Positions 36,195-44,326 of a DNA stretch of 64,000 nt are shown here, one piece after another. Below the pieces are notes generated by a model. The model worked only from the letters and a program-made list of their open reading frames with translations, did no database searches and was not told the DNA's origin. Position 1 is the stretch's first letter; the number at the start of each line of letters is the position of its first letter. The position numbers and the translations under genes were made by a program. Source of the stretch: Amycolatopsis orientalis DSM 43388 (GTDB taxonomy: Bacteria > Actinomycetota > Actinomycetes > Mycobacteriales > Pseudonocardiaceae); contig NZ_ASXG01000039.1 of assembly GCF_000411975.1 (NCBI RefSeq), positions 1-64,000 of the forward strand. The letters run 5' to 3'.

Positions 36195-36737
36195 CGTGTG
36201 TCTCCCTCCCCGCTGATCCAGCGGACGATCCAGGAACGGCCCGGTCACGGTCGCCGGGCTCAACTGGCAGACCGTACCCAACCGCCGGGTAACCGCCATA
36301 GGAACGGCACGCTACGTAACACAAACGTTTACTCGGAGGTCCGATCCGCGACCAATCCGGCGCCGACTGTGATCAACTGCCCCTCGGTTGGCCCGCCCCT
36401 CACGCACCGTGCCCCCGCTCGCGGCCGGGGAAGGTCCGTGAAGGACTCCTTCCGGGAATCTGATTCCCGGAAGGAGTCCTTCACGGACAGCCAGACGTGC
36501 TCCAGACCACACGTCCGAGTGGTCTGCCGCGGTCGGCGGTGTCTGGTCTGTCACAGAGAGGAACCCGGAGGTGAGCCGGGCGTCGGGGTCGGGTCTAGCA
36601 TCCATGCATCCACGCTCGATGGCCCCTGATCTCGGCACCGTCGCCGGAGTTGTCCCCAGTGGACCGACCCCGGCCGCGGGTGCGGACCTCACCGGTCACC
36701 CGGGCACGACAGTCATGACGTTGGAGGCCGTTCACCG
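36195..36737. other. 543-bp region between the nucleoside and sdh operons
   Basis: Divergent promoter region without a convincing gene. It contains the perfect 55-base hairpin at 36434-36488. The stretch 36300-36345 is locally AT-rich and may hold the nucleoside operon promoter on the minus strand. The 36540-36735 part should hold the sdh promoter, which I cannot define. Confidence 0.6.
36434..36488. repeat. perfect 26-bp inverted repeat with 3-base loop
   Basis: The left arm (36434-36459, starting GTCCGTGAAGGACTCCTTCC) is exactly complementary to the right arm (36463-36488), with CTG between. Each arm contains a smaller dyad, GAAGGA-C-TCCTTC on the left and GAAGGA-G-TCCTTC on the right, so the element is a palindrome of palindromes. 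It is not next to a gene end (about 240 bases from one operon start, 250 from the other), which argues against a simple terminator and for a mobile or dispersed hairpin element. Confidence 0.8.
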
Positions 36738-37187
36738 ATGTCCACCACGGCGAGCACTGCCACCGAAAGCGGGGCAGGAGCTAGCGATCGGGCGGGTGCC
36801 TCACGCCGGCAGGGAACCTTCTACCGGGGCGACCCCGGCATGTGGTCCTGGGTGCTTCACCGCATCACCGGCGTGCTGACCTTTTTCTTCCTGTTCGTGC
36901 ACGTTCTCGACACCGCGCTCGTGCGCGTGTCGCCGAACACCTACGACCAGGTCATCGAGACGTACAAGACGCCGATCGTGAACCTGCTCGAGGTCGGCCT
37001 TGTCGGCGCGGTGCTGTACCACGCACTCAACGGGCTGCGCGTCCTGCTGGTCGACTTCTGGGCCAAGGGCCCGAAGTACCAGAAGACGATGCTCTGGGTC
37101 ATCGGCGTCGTGTGGGTGGTCGTGATGGTTCCGGGTGCGTTCTTCATGCTGAAGCGCACCGTCGAGACGCTTTTCGGGGGTGCCTGA
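36738..37187 (+). CDS. sdhC: succinate dehydrogenase cytochrome b556 subunit
   Basis: A 149-residue membrane anchor subunit of complex II. It has a variable hydrophilic N-terminus, then three membrane helices. HRITGVLTFFFLFVH (about 41-55) carries the conserved His and Arg near the quinone site, and LYHALNGLRVLLVDF carries the heme-ligand His. GGAGG lies 10 bases before the ATG. First gene of sdhCDAB. Confidence 0.94.
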   Translation: MSTTASTATESGAGASDRAGASRRQGTFYRGDPGMWSWVLHRITGVLTFFFLFVHVLDTALVRVSPNTYDQVIETYKTPIVNLLEVGLVGAVLYHALNGLRVLLVDFWAKGPKYQKTMLWVIGVVWVVVMVPGAFFMLKRTVETLFGGA

Positions 37188-37191
37188 TCCC

Positions 37192-37608
37192 ATGGCCGAC
37201 GCTCTGATCCTCGACAAGCCGCGCTCGCCGCGGCGCCCGGCCGCCCGGCGCAGCAACTTCGAGCTCTACAGCTGGCTGTTCATGCGCATCTCCGGCCTCG
37301 CGCTGATCATCCTGGTGCTGGGCCACCTGTTCATCATGAACATCCTCGACGGCGGCGTGCACCGCATCAACTGGGGCTTCGTCGCCGGCCGGTGGGCCTC
37401 GCCGTTCTGGCAGTTCTGGGACCTGGCCATGCTGTGGCTCGCCGAGATCCACGGCGGCAACGGCCTGCGCACGATCATCGACGACTACGCGCGCAAGGAC
37501 TCCACCCGGTTCTGGCTGAAGATCCTGCTCTACGTCTCGATGGTGGTCATCCTGGCCGTCGGCACGATGGTGATCTTCACGTTCGACCCCGAGATGCCTG
37601 CCTCCTGA
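37192..37608 (+). CDS. sdhD: succinate dehydrogenase hydrophobic membrane anchor
   Basis: A 138-residue anchor subunit with three membrane helices. The first, ALIILVLGHLFIMNIL, carries the likely heme His, and EIHGGNGLRTIIDDYARKD is a typical loop. The ATG at 37192 is 4 bases after the sdhC stop; GGGGG overlapping the sdhC end acts as ribosome binding site. The GTG at 37180 is possible but would overlap sdhC. Confidence 0.92.
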   Translation: MADALILDKPRSPRRPAARRSNFELYSWLFMRISGLALIILVLGHLFIMNILDGGVHRINWGFVAGRWASPFWQFWDLAMLWLAEIHGGNGLRTIIDDYARKDSTRFWLKILLYVSMVVILAVGTMVIFTFDPEMPAS

Positions 37609-37644
37609 AGGCGCACCCACCACTAGCTAGCGGAGTCTTTCCCT

Positions 37645-39399
37645 ATGCAGTTCCACAAGTACGACGTGGTGATCGTCGGCGCGGGCGGCGCCGGCATGCG
37701 CGCCGCCATCGAGTCCGGCCAGCGCGCCCGCACCGCGGTCCTCACCAAGCTTTACCCGACCCGGTCCCACACCGGCGCGGCACAGGGCGGCATGTGCGCC
37801 GCGCTGGCGAACGTCGAAGAGGACAACTGGGAATGGCACACCTTCGACACCGTCAAGGGCGGTGACTACCTGGTCGACCAGGACGCCGCGGAGATCATGG
37901 CCAAGGAGGCCATCGACGCCGTCCTCGACCTGGAGAAGATGGGTCTTCCGTTCAACCGGACGCCCGAGGGCAAGATCGACCAGCGCCGGTTCGGCGGGCA
38001 CACCCGCGACCACGGCAAGGCCGCGGTGCGCCGCGCCTGCTACGCCGCGGACCGCACCGGCCACATGATTCTCCAGACGCTGTACCAAAACTGCGTCAAG
38101 CACGGCACCGAGTTCTTCAACGAGTTCTACGTGCTCGACCTGATCCTCTCCGAGGACGAGGACGGCAACCCGATCGCCTCCGGCGTGGTCGCCTACGAAC
38201 TGGCCACCGGCGAGCTGCACGTGTTCCAGGCGAAGTCGATCGTGTTCGCCACCGGCGGCGCGGGCAAGATCTTCAAGACCACGTCGAACGCGCACACCCT
38301 CACCGGCGACGGCCTCGGCATCATCTTCCGCAAGGGTCTTCCGCTGGAGGACATGGAGTTCTTCCAGTTCCACCCGACCGGCCTGGCCGGCCTCGGCATC
38401 CTGATCTCCGAGGCGGTGCGCGGCGAGGGCGGCATCCTCCGCAACGCCGACGGCGAGCGGTTCATGGAGCGCTACGCCCCCACCATCAAGGACCTCGCGC
38501 CGCGCGACATCGTCGCCCGGTCGATGGTCCAGGAGGTGCTGCAGGGCCGCGGCTGCGGGCCGAACAAGGACTACGTGGTCCTGGACGTGACCCACCTGCC
38601 GGTCGAGGTCCTCGAGACCAAGCTGCCGGACATCACCGAGTTCTCCCGCACCTACCTCGGCGTCGACCCGGTCAAGGAGCCGGTGCCGGTGTTCCCGACG
38701 TGCCACTACGTCATGGGCGGCATCCCGACGAACGTCCACGGCGAGGCGCTGCGCGACAACGAGCACGTCATCCCGGGCCTGTACGCCGCGGGCGAGGTCG
38801 CCTGCGTGTCGGTGCACGGTTCGAACCGGCTGGGCACGAACTCGCTGCTGGACATCAACGTCTTCGGCCGCCGCGCGGGCATCGCCGCCGCGGAGTACGC
38901 GCTGGCGCACGACCACGTCGAGCTGCCGGAGAACCCGACTCAGCTGGTCGAGGACCAGCTGAAGCTGCTGCTGTCGGAGCACGGCGACGAGCGCGTCGCC
39001 GACATCCGCAAGGAAATGCAGCAGACGATGGACTCGCACGCTTCGGTGTACCGCACCGAGGACACGCTGAAGCAGGCGCTGACCGACATCCAGGCGCTCA
39101 AGGAGCGCTACCAGCGGATCACCGTGGCGGACAAGGGCAAGCGGTACAACACCGACCTGCTCGAGGCCGTCGAACTCGGCTTCCTGCTGGAGCTGGCCGA
39201 GGTCCTGGTCGTCGGCGCGATCGCGCGCAAGGAGTCCCGCGGCGGCCACGCCCGCGAGGACTACCCGAACCGCGACGACACGAACTTCATGCGGCACACC
39301 ATGGCCTACAAGCAGGGCGAGGGGCTGTCGGCCGACATCCGGCTCGACTACAAGCCGGTCACCTTCACCCGCTACGAACCGATGGAGCGGAAGTACTGA
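37645..39399 (+). CDS. sdhA: succinate dehydrogenase flavoprotein subunit
   Basis: The 584-residue catalytic subunit oxidises succinate to fumarate on covalently bound FAD. Visible are the dinucleotide motif VVIVGAGGAGMRAA near the N-terminus, the covalent-FAD His in RSHTGAAQGGM (about residue 45), the active-site FHPTGLAGLGILISEAVRGEGG region, and HGSNRLGTNSLLD. It shares one base with sdhB (TGATG). Confidence 0.97.
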   Translation: MQFHKYDVVIVGAGGAGMRAAIESGQRARTAVLTKLYPTRSHTGAAQGGMCAALANVEEDNWEWHTFDTVKGGDYLVDQDAAEIMAKEAIDAVLDLEKMGLPFNRTPEGKIDQRRFGGHTRDHGKAAVRRACYAADRTGHMILQTLYQNCVKHGTEFFNEFYVLDLILSEDEDGNPIASGVVAYELATGELHVFQAKSIVFATGGAGKIFKTTSNAHTLTGDGLGIIFRKGLPLEDMEFFQFHPTGLAGLGILISEAVRGEGGILRNADGERFMERYAPTIKDLAPRDIVARSMVQEVLQGRGCGPNKDYVVLDVTHLPVEVLETKLPDITEFSRTYLGVDPVKEPVPVFPTCHYVMGGIPTNVHGEALRDNEHVIPGLYAAGEVACVSVHGSNRLGTNSLLDINVFGRRAGIAAAEYALAHDHVELPENPTQLVEDQLKLLLSEHGDERVADIRKEMQQTMDSHASVYRTEDTLKQALTDIQALKERYQRITVADKGKRYNTDLLEAVELGFLLELAEVLVVGAIARKESRGGHAREDYPNRDDTNFMRHTMAYKQGEGLSADIRLDYKPVTFTRYEPMERKY

Positions 39400-40172
39400 T
39401 GACGACGGCCACCCCAGAGGCGCCCTCCGCCAAGGCGTCCGACGAGCACACGCCGATCCAGGTCACGCTGAAGATCCTGCGGTTCAACCCGGAAGTCGAC
39501 TCCGAGCCGCACTGGGAGACCTACGACGTCCCGGCGCAGCCGACCGACCGCGTGCTGAACCTGCTGTTCTACGTCAAGGACTACATCGACGGCACGTTCT
39601 CCTTCCGCCGCTCGTGCGCGCACGGCGTGTGCGGGTCGGACGCGATGCAGATCAACGGGATCAACCGCTTGGCCTGCAAGGTGCTGCTGAAGGACCTGCT
39701 GGAGAAAAACGGCAAGAAGACCGAGATCACCATCGCCCCGATCAAGGGCCTGACGACGTTGAAGGACCTCTACGTCGACATGGACCCGTTCTTCGAGGCG
39801 TACCGGGCGATCAAGCCGTACCTGATCACCTACGGCAACGAGCCGACCCGCGAGCGGATCCAGTCCCAGGCCGACCGCGACCGCTTCGACGACACCACCA
39901 AGTGCATCCTGTGCGCCTGCTGCACGTCGTCCTGCCCGGTCTACTGGAACGACGGCTCGTACTTCGGCCCGGCGGCGATCGTCAACGCCCACCGCTTCAT
40001 CTTCGACTCCCGCGACGAGGGCGCCGAAGAGCGGCTGGACATCCTGAACGACGGCGAAGGCGTGTGGCGCTGCCGCACGACGTTCAACTGCACCGACGCC
40101 TGCCCGCGTGGCATCCAGGTGACGAAGGCGATCCAGGAAGTCAAACGCGCCCTCCTCTTCAAGCGCGTCTGA
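39399..40172 (+). CDS. sdhB: succinate dehydrogenase iron-sulfur subunit
   Basis: The 257-residue subunit passes electrons from FAD to quinone. Cys clusters for three centres are present: RSCAHGVCGSDAM plus a later Cys for [2Fe-2S], CILCACCTSSCPVYW for [4Fe-4S] and part of [3Fe-4S], and CTDACPRGI. Its ATG overlaps the sdhA stop by one base, and a terminator lies 15 bases after its own stop. Confidence 0.97.
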   Translation: MTTATPEAPSAKASDEHTPIQVTLKILRFNPEVDSEPHWETYDVPAQPTDRVLNLLFYVKDYIDGTFSFRRSCAHGVCGSDAMQINGINRLACKVLLKDLLEKNGKKTEITIAPIKGLTTLKDLYVDMDPFFEAYRAIKPYLITYGNEPTRERIQSQADRDRFDDTTKCILCACCTSSCPVYWNDGSYFGPAAIVNAHRFIFDSRDEGAEERLDILNDGEGVWRCRTTFNCTDACPRGIQVTKAIQEVKRALLFKRV

Positions 40173-40186
40173 CCTGCTGGCAACGA

Positions 40187-40227
40187 AACGGCCCTGGCCC
40201 CGAGCTTTCGGGACCAGGGCCGTTTTT
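40187..40227 (+). terminator. terminator of sdhCDAB
   Basis: AACGGCCCTGG (40187-40197) pairs with CCAGGGCCGTT (40214-40224), followed by TTT. The stem is extended inward by partial CCCG/CGGG pairing. It also ends 10 bases before the stop of the convergent protease gene. Confidence 0.88.
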
Positions 40228-40236
40228 GGTGCTGCG

Positions 40237-41619
40237 TCAGCGAACCGCGTCCAGCGCGTTCACCAAGCCATGCCCGTAAAACGAGTTGTTCTGCTTCGGC
40301 CCCGCACACGCCGATACATCGCAAGCCACCGGATCCGCCTCTGCGGTCAACAAAGCCGTCAAAGCCCGCGGCGGTGCGTTTCGATGTGTGGAGGCCAACA
40401 GCGCCGCAACCCCGGCCACGTGTGGTGAAGCCATCGAAGTGCCGCACTTGGTGCCATAAGCGCCGTTGAACACCGTCGACAACGTGCAGCCCTCGCCCTC
40501 GCCAGGAGGCGGCAGCTGCGCGAAATCCCCGCCCGGCGCGGTAACCGTGACAGCGCCGTAGTTGGAGTACGAGGACTTCGTCCCCGCGTAGCCAACCGCA
40601 GACACGGTCACCACTCCGTCGATCGCCTTCGGCAGGATGCCGCACGAAGAGTCAATCTTGTGTGGACGGTTCGGATCGACTGTCTGCGTACGCACGTCGA
40701 AGCCCGAGTTCCCCGCGGCAGCGACGTTGAGGGTCCCGCGCTGCGTCGAGTAGGTCACGGCGCGCCGTACGGCCTCGTACGCGGCGGCGTCACCAGCTTC
40801 GTTGCGGCAGTAGAACATCCCGGGGTCGATGTAGTAGCTGTTGTTCGTCACCTGGAAACCGTGCTGCGCGGCCCAGACAAAGCCGCAGACCGCCGCCTCC
40901 GGGAAGATGTAGCCCTCGTCGTTCACGACCTTCACCGATGCCAAGCGCACGCCCGGTGCGATGCCGGTGAAGCCGCGCTTCACGTCCTTGCCCGCGATGG
41001 TGCCCGCGACATGCGTGCCGTGGTCGGAGGTCGTCGGTGCCCACGCGGACGCGTCTGGCGCGCCGGTGACGCAGCCGGTCGAAGAGCGCGGGTCTACCGC
41101 GTGCGCGAGTGCGGGGTGCTTGGCGTCGATGCCGGAATCCAGCACGCCGACAGTGACCGACCGCGAGCCAGGGTTGATCTTGTTCGCTTCCGGAGCGTGG
41201 ATGGCTCGCATGTCCCACTGCTGAGTCGACAAATCGTCCCCGGCGGCGACGTTCTCCGTCCGCTCCAGGGTCCCGATCGCCGAGCGCGCTCCGGCTCGGG
41301 CGGCGGCCTTCGCGGCGACGTCCCTGCCCCCCGAGTACGCCCGCTTCACGCCGATCCGATCGGCGAAATCCGCGTTGCGCGAGCTGGCGACCGCGACCCC
41401 GATCTCCGGGTAGTACGCGATCCGCTTGCCGCACTTGGCAGTCAGCTCCGCGTCGACCGAACGCTGGCTCTCGCCCGGCTGGTACAGCACGACGTAGCTG
41501 TACTGCTTGCTGGTGGTGTCACACGACGGCGCGGGCGCGGCGGAGGCCGGCACGGCCACCGCACCGGCAGCGACGCCGGCTACCGCGAGCGGGACGAGCA
41601 ATCGACGTAAACGGGACAT
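40237..41619 (-). CDS. secreted subtilisin-like serine protease (S8)
   Basis: A 460-residue exported protease. An N-terminal signal peptide (about residues 1-27, VPASAA cleavage) is followed by a propeptide-like domain (about 28-130), then the S8 catalytic domain: Asp in VGVLDSGID, His in DHGTHVAGTIAG, oxyanion Asn in AAAGNSG and Ser in GTSMASPHVAG. Six or more Cys in the mature part suggest disulfides, as expected outside the cell. No C-terminal membrane anchor is present, so it is not a mycosin. A single gene convergent with sdhB. Confidence 0.93.
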   Translation of the reverse strand: MSRLRRLLVPLAVAGVAAGAVAVPASAAPAPSCDTTSKQYSYVVLYQPGESQRSVDAELTAKCGKRIAYYPEIGVAVASSRNADFADRIGVKRAYSGGRDVAAKAAARAGARSAIGTLERTENVAAGDDLSTQQWDMRAIHAPEANKINPGSRSVTVGVLDSGIDAKHPALAHAVDPRSSTGCVTGAPDASAWAPTTSDHGTHVAGTIAGKDVKRGFTGIAPGVRLASVKVVNDEGYIFPEAAVCGFVWAAQHGFQVTNNSYYIDPGMFYCRNEAGDAAAYEAVRRAVTYSTQRGTLNVAAAGNSGFDVRTQTVDPNRPHKIDSSCGILPKAIDGVVTVSAVGYAGTKSSYSNYGAVTVTAPGGDFAQLPPPGEGEGCTLSTVFNGAYGTKCGTSMASPHVAGVAALLASTHRNAPPRALTALLTAEADPVACDVSACAGPKQNNSFYGHGLVNALDAVR

Positions 41620-41688
41620 TTAGCCTCCATGGTCGGTTGCCCGAAACTAAGCCAGCCCGGACCCGCCCGCTACCGACCAAAGGACTCC

Positions 41689-41934
41689 TCAGGTGTTCGC
41701 GCGCTCCTTCGAGGTCGCCCGGATGCCGCGCCAGCCGAGCACCCCGATCGCGGTGCCGAGCACGAACGAAACCACCGTCAGAATCGCGTGCACGATGAAG
41801 TACCCGGTGGGCGAACCGTCGGCCGCCCACGACTGGTTGCTGGCCCAGAGATTCTTGGCGAACGTGATCCAGATGATCCAGGACCAGATGCCGAAAGCGA
41901 ACAAGGCCATCGCTGTACCTCGTGAAATGCGCAT
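41689..41934 (-). CDS. SCO4848-family membrane protein
   Basis: An 81-residue membrane protein with two helices (about 8-28 and 48-68). It has the MRISRGTAMALFAFGIWSWIIW start and the NQSWAADGSPTGYFIVHAILTVVS centre typical of the actinobacterial SCO4848 family. Function unknown. The ATG has CATACT 6 bases upstream on its strand, suggesting a leaderless transcript. It stands back to back with the carboxypeptidase gene, with only 42 bases between the two start codons. Confidence 0.85.
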   Translation of the reverse strand: MRISRGTAMALFAFGIWSWIIWITFAKNLWASNQSWAADGSPTGYFIVHAILTVVSFVLGTAIGVLGWRGIRATSKERANT

Positions 41935-41964
41935 GTCTCGAGTATGCCGCCGGACCATCGGCGC

Positions 41965-41979
41965 TAGATTGCGTGGGTG
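41965..41979 (+). promoter_or_regulatory. leaderless promoter of the carboxypeptidase gene
   Basis: TAGATT (41965-41970) ends 6 bases before the GTG start at 41977. Together with CATACT (41946-41941) on the other strand, it forms two back-to-back leaderless promoters. Confidence 0.5.
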
Positions 41980-43206
41980 CACCCCGCTTTCGCCCGGTCG
42001 CTGCGAGCATTCGCCGCGCCACTCGCCGCAGCCCTCGTAGCCGTCGCCGCGCCTGTCGCCCTCGCCGCACCGGCGCTGGCGGAGCAATGCACCGAACACG
42101 CCGTGCCGCCGGCCCCGGTGGACACCTCGGAGAAGCCGAAGCCGGGCCAGGCCGTCCCGCCGCCGCTTCCGGTGCCCGCGCAGCCGGTCGGCGGCGCCCG
42201 GCTGGGCGGCTGCGGCCCGATCCTCCCGCCGGGCGCGCCGCCGCTGCCTCCGGGCGACACCTCGGCGTCGTGGGTTCTGCAGGATCTCGACACCGGCGCG
42301 GTCGTCGCGGCGAAGGACCCGCACGCGCGGGAGCGGCCGGCGTCGCTGATCAAGACCTTGCTGGCGCTGGTGGTGGTCACCGAGCTGAAGCCGGACCAGG
42401 TCATCGTCCCGACGAAGGAGGACGCCGAGCAGGAGTGCACCTGCGTCGGCATCACCGCGGGCGGGCACTACACGGTGGACCAGCTGCTGCACGGCCTGCT
42501 GATGCACTCCGGCAACGACGTCGCGCACGCCTTCGCGACCGCGCTCGGCGGCGTCGACACCGCGGTCGCGAAGATGAACGCGCTCGCCGCCCGCATCGGC
42601 GCGACCGACACCCGCGCGGCGACCCCGTCCGGTCTCGACGGACCGGGCATGTCGACCTCGGCGTACGACCTGAGCCTGGTCTTCCACTACGCGATGAAGC
42701 AGCCGGAGTTCGCCAAGACGGTCGCGACGAAGACGTACACGATCCCGGCCATCGACGGGAAACCGCCGATCCCGCTGATCAACGACAACAAACTGCTCGG
42801 CACGTACCCCGGCTTCCTTGGCGGGAAAACCGGCTTCACGGACGACGCGCGGCACACCTACGTCGGGGGCGCGGAGCGCGACGGGCACCGGCTCGCGATC
42901 GTGGTGATGCGGGCCGAGCAGCGTCCGACGCGAGTGGTCGACCAGGCGGCGAAGCTGCTCGACTACGGCTTCGCGCTGGAGAAGAGCGGTGCGCAGCCGG
43001 TCGGGCAGATCGCCTACCAGCCGCTGACCGCCGATTCCGCCCCGATGTCGGACAAGGAGATCACTCCCGCGGGCGCGACGACCGCGGCGACGCAGAAGCC
43101 GGACCCGTTCGGGACGACCGGCTGGATCCTGACGGTCATCGTGCTGGTGGTCATCGTGGCCGGGTTCGTCATCGGCTATCAGCGCAAGCGCAACGCCCGC
43201 GGGTAG
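41977..43206 (+). CDS. D-alanyl-D-alanine carboxypeptidase (S11), DacA-like
   Basis: Trims the terminal D-Ala from peptidoglycan stem peptides outside the membrane. The 409-residue protein has a signal peptide (to about residue 36), a Pro-rich linker (about 45-95), and the penicillin-binding fold with S123-x-x-K126 (SLIK), S178-G-N and K284-T-G. A C-terminal membrane helix (about 377-399) followed by RKRNARG anchors it, in place of the amphipathic helix of E. coli DacA. The second carboxypeptidase domain PBP5_C is absent, as is usual in actinobacteria. Confidence 0.95.
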   Translation: MHPAFARSLRAFAAPLAAALVAVAAPVALAAPALAEQCTEHAVPPAPVDTSEKPKPGQAVPPPLPVPAQPVGGARLGGCGPILPPGAPPLPPGDTSASWVLQDLDTGAVVAAKDPHARERPASLIKTLLALVVVTELKPDQVIVPTKEDAEQECTCVGITAGGHYTVDQLLHGLLMHSGNDVAHAFATALGGVDTAVAKMNALAARIGATDTRAATPSGLDGPGMSTSAYDLSLVFHYAMKQPEFAKTVATKTYTIPAIDGKPPIPLINDNKLLGTYPGFLGGKTGFTDDARHTYVGGAERDGHRLAIVVMRAEQRPTRVVDQAAKLLDYGFALEKSGAQPVGQIAYQPLTADSAPMSDKEITPAGATTAATQKPDPFGTTGWILTVIVLVVIVAGFVIGYQRKRNARG

Positions 43207-43215
43207 CGACCACAA

Positions 43216-43252
43216 AAAAGGGCCTCCTCGAGCGAATCGAGGAGGCCCTTTT
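43216..43252. terminator. bidirectional terminator
   Basis: AAAAGGGCCTCCTCGA (43216-43231) pairs perfectly with TCGAGGAGGCCCTTTT (43237-43252) around a 5-base loop, giving A-runs and T-runs on both sides. It serves the carboxypeptidase gene (+) and the convergent YihY gene (-). Confidence 0.93.
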
Positions 43253-43258
43253 CCGTGG

Positions 43259-44272
43259 TCAGCCCTTCCGCCTGCCCAGCCAGGCCAGCAACGCGCCGGC
43301 GCTGAACGCCCCCGCCACCGAGCCGAGGCCCAGCCCGTGCTGCACCGTCACCCGAGGCTCCAGCAGCACCGGAGCGGGCGGCTGCACGACCCGTCGCTGG
43401 TTCTCCCGCGCGGTCGCGGTCCACGCGGTCACCAGCAGCAGGAACCGCGACACCAGGTTCGCGAACACCAGCAACCCGATCACCGGCCCGAACAACGCGA
43501 ACGACGGCGACTTCGTGACGCTCGCCAGGTACACCGTCGCGACCTGCTGCAGGATCACGAAGCCGACAGACGCGATGAGCGCGCCCTTGACCGCGCTCCG
43601 CAGCGCGACGTGCTCTCGCGGCAGCCGGGCGATCACCCACAGGAAGACCAGCGCGTTGGCGATCAGGCTGAGCACGATCGTCCCGACGTGCAACAGGAAC
43701 TTCGCCCACCCCTGGCCTTCCAGCCCGACCAGTTTCAGCAGCAGTTCGCCGAGCCCGCTGCCCGCCGCGGTGATCGCGAACGACACGACCAGCGCCAGCC
43801 CGAGCCCGATCAGCGACAGCAGGTCCTTGATCGTCTTGCTGACGAACGGTTCCGTCTTCTTCTCCTGGCCCCACTGCGCGGTGAGCGCGTCGCGGAGGTT
43901 GGCCATCCAGCCGACGCCGGAGTAGAGCGCCAGCAGCAGCCCGAAGATCCCGATGCCGCTGCCGGACTTCAGCGCCGCGTCGGTGATCTGTTTGACGAGG
44001 CCGCGCAAACCCTCCGGGACCGAAGTGTCGATCCCGTGCGTGATCTGGGCGATCACCGCGTCGTTGTGCCCGAGCACCATGCCGACGATCGCGAACCCCA
44101 CCATGAAGATCGGGATCACCGACAGCACGCTGAAGTACGTGATCGCCGCCGCGTAGTGGTTGCCGTAGTTTTCGTTGAAGGAGTCGTTGGCGCGGATCAG
44201 GTGATCCAGCCACGGGTACTTCCGCCGCAGCCGGGGCAGCAGCTTTTCCTTGTCACCGGTCTCTTTCGCCAC
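43259..44272 (-). CDS. YihY/BrkB family integral membrane protein
   Basis: A 337-residue membrane protein with six hydrophobic segments in the YihY (UPF0761) fold. It contains NYGNHYAAAITYFSVLSVIPIFM near residue 38 and GVGWMANLRDALTAQWG near 118, both hallmark stretches. Sometimes labelled ribonuclease BN in error; true function uncertain. The GTG start has TAGCGT 6 bases upstream and TTGCGG 17 bases before that, a good leaderless promoter. Confidence 0.9.
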   Translation of the reverse strand: MAKETGDKEKLLPRLRRKYPWLDHLIRANDSFNENYGNHYAAAITYFSVLSVIPIFMVGFAIVGMVLGHNDAVIAQITHGIDTSVPEGLRGLVKQITDAALKSGSGIGIFGLLLALYSGVGWMANLRDALTAQWGQEKKTEPFVSKTIKDLLSLIGLGLALVVSFAITAAGSGLGELLLKLVGLEGQGWAKFLLHVGTIVLSLIANALVFLWVIARLPREHVALRSAVKGALIASVGFVILQQVATVYLASVTKSPSFALFGPVIGLLVFANLVSRFLLLVTAWTATARENQRRVVQPPAPVLLEPRVTVQHGLGLGSVAGAFSAGALLAWLGRRKG

Positions 44273-44278
44273 CGGAAA

Positions 44279-44307
44279 ACGCTAACCACGGCAACCGGGC
44301 CCCGCAA
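44279..44307 (-). promoter_or_regulatory. leaderless promoter of the YihY gene
   Basis: On the minus strand TTGCGG (44307-44302), a 17-bp spacer and TAGCGT (44284-44279) end 6 bases before the GTG at 44272. Confidence 0.5.
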
Positions 44308-44326
44308 CGCGAGCGTGCCCGCCCGG

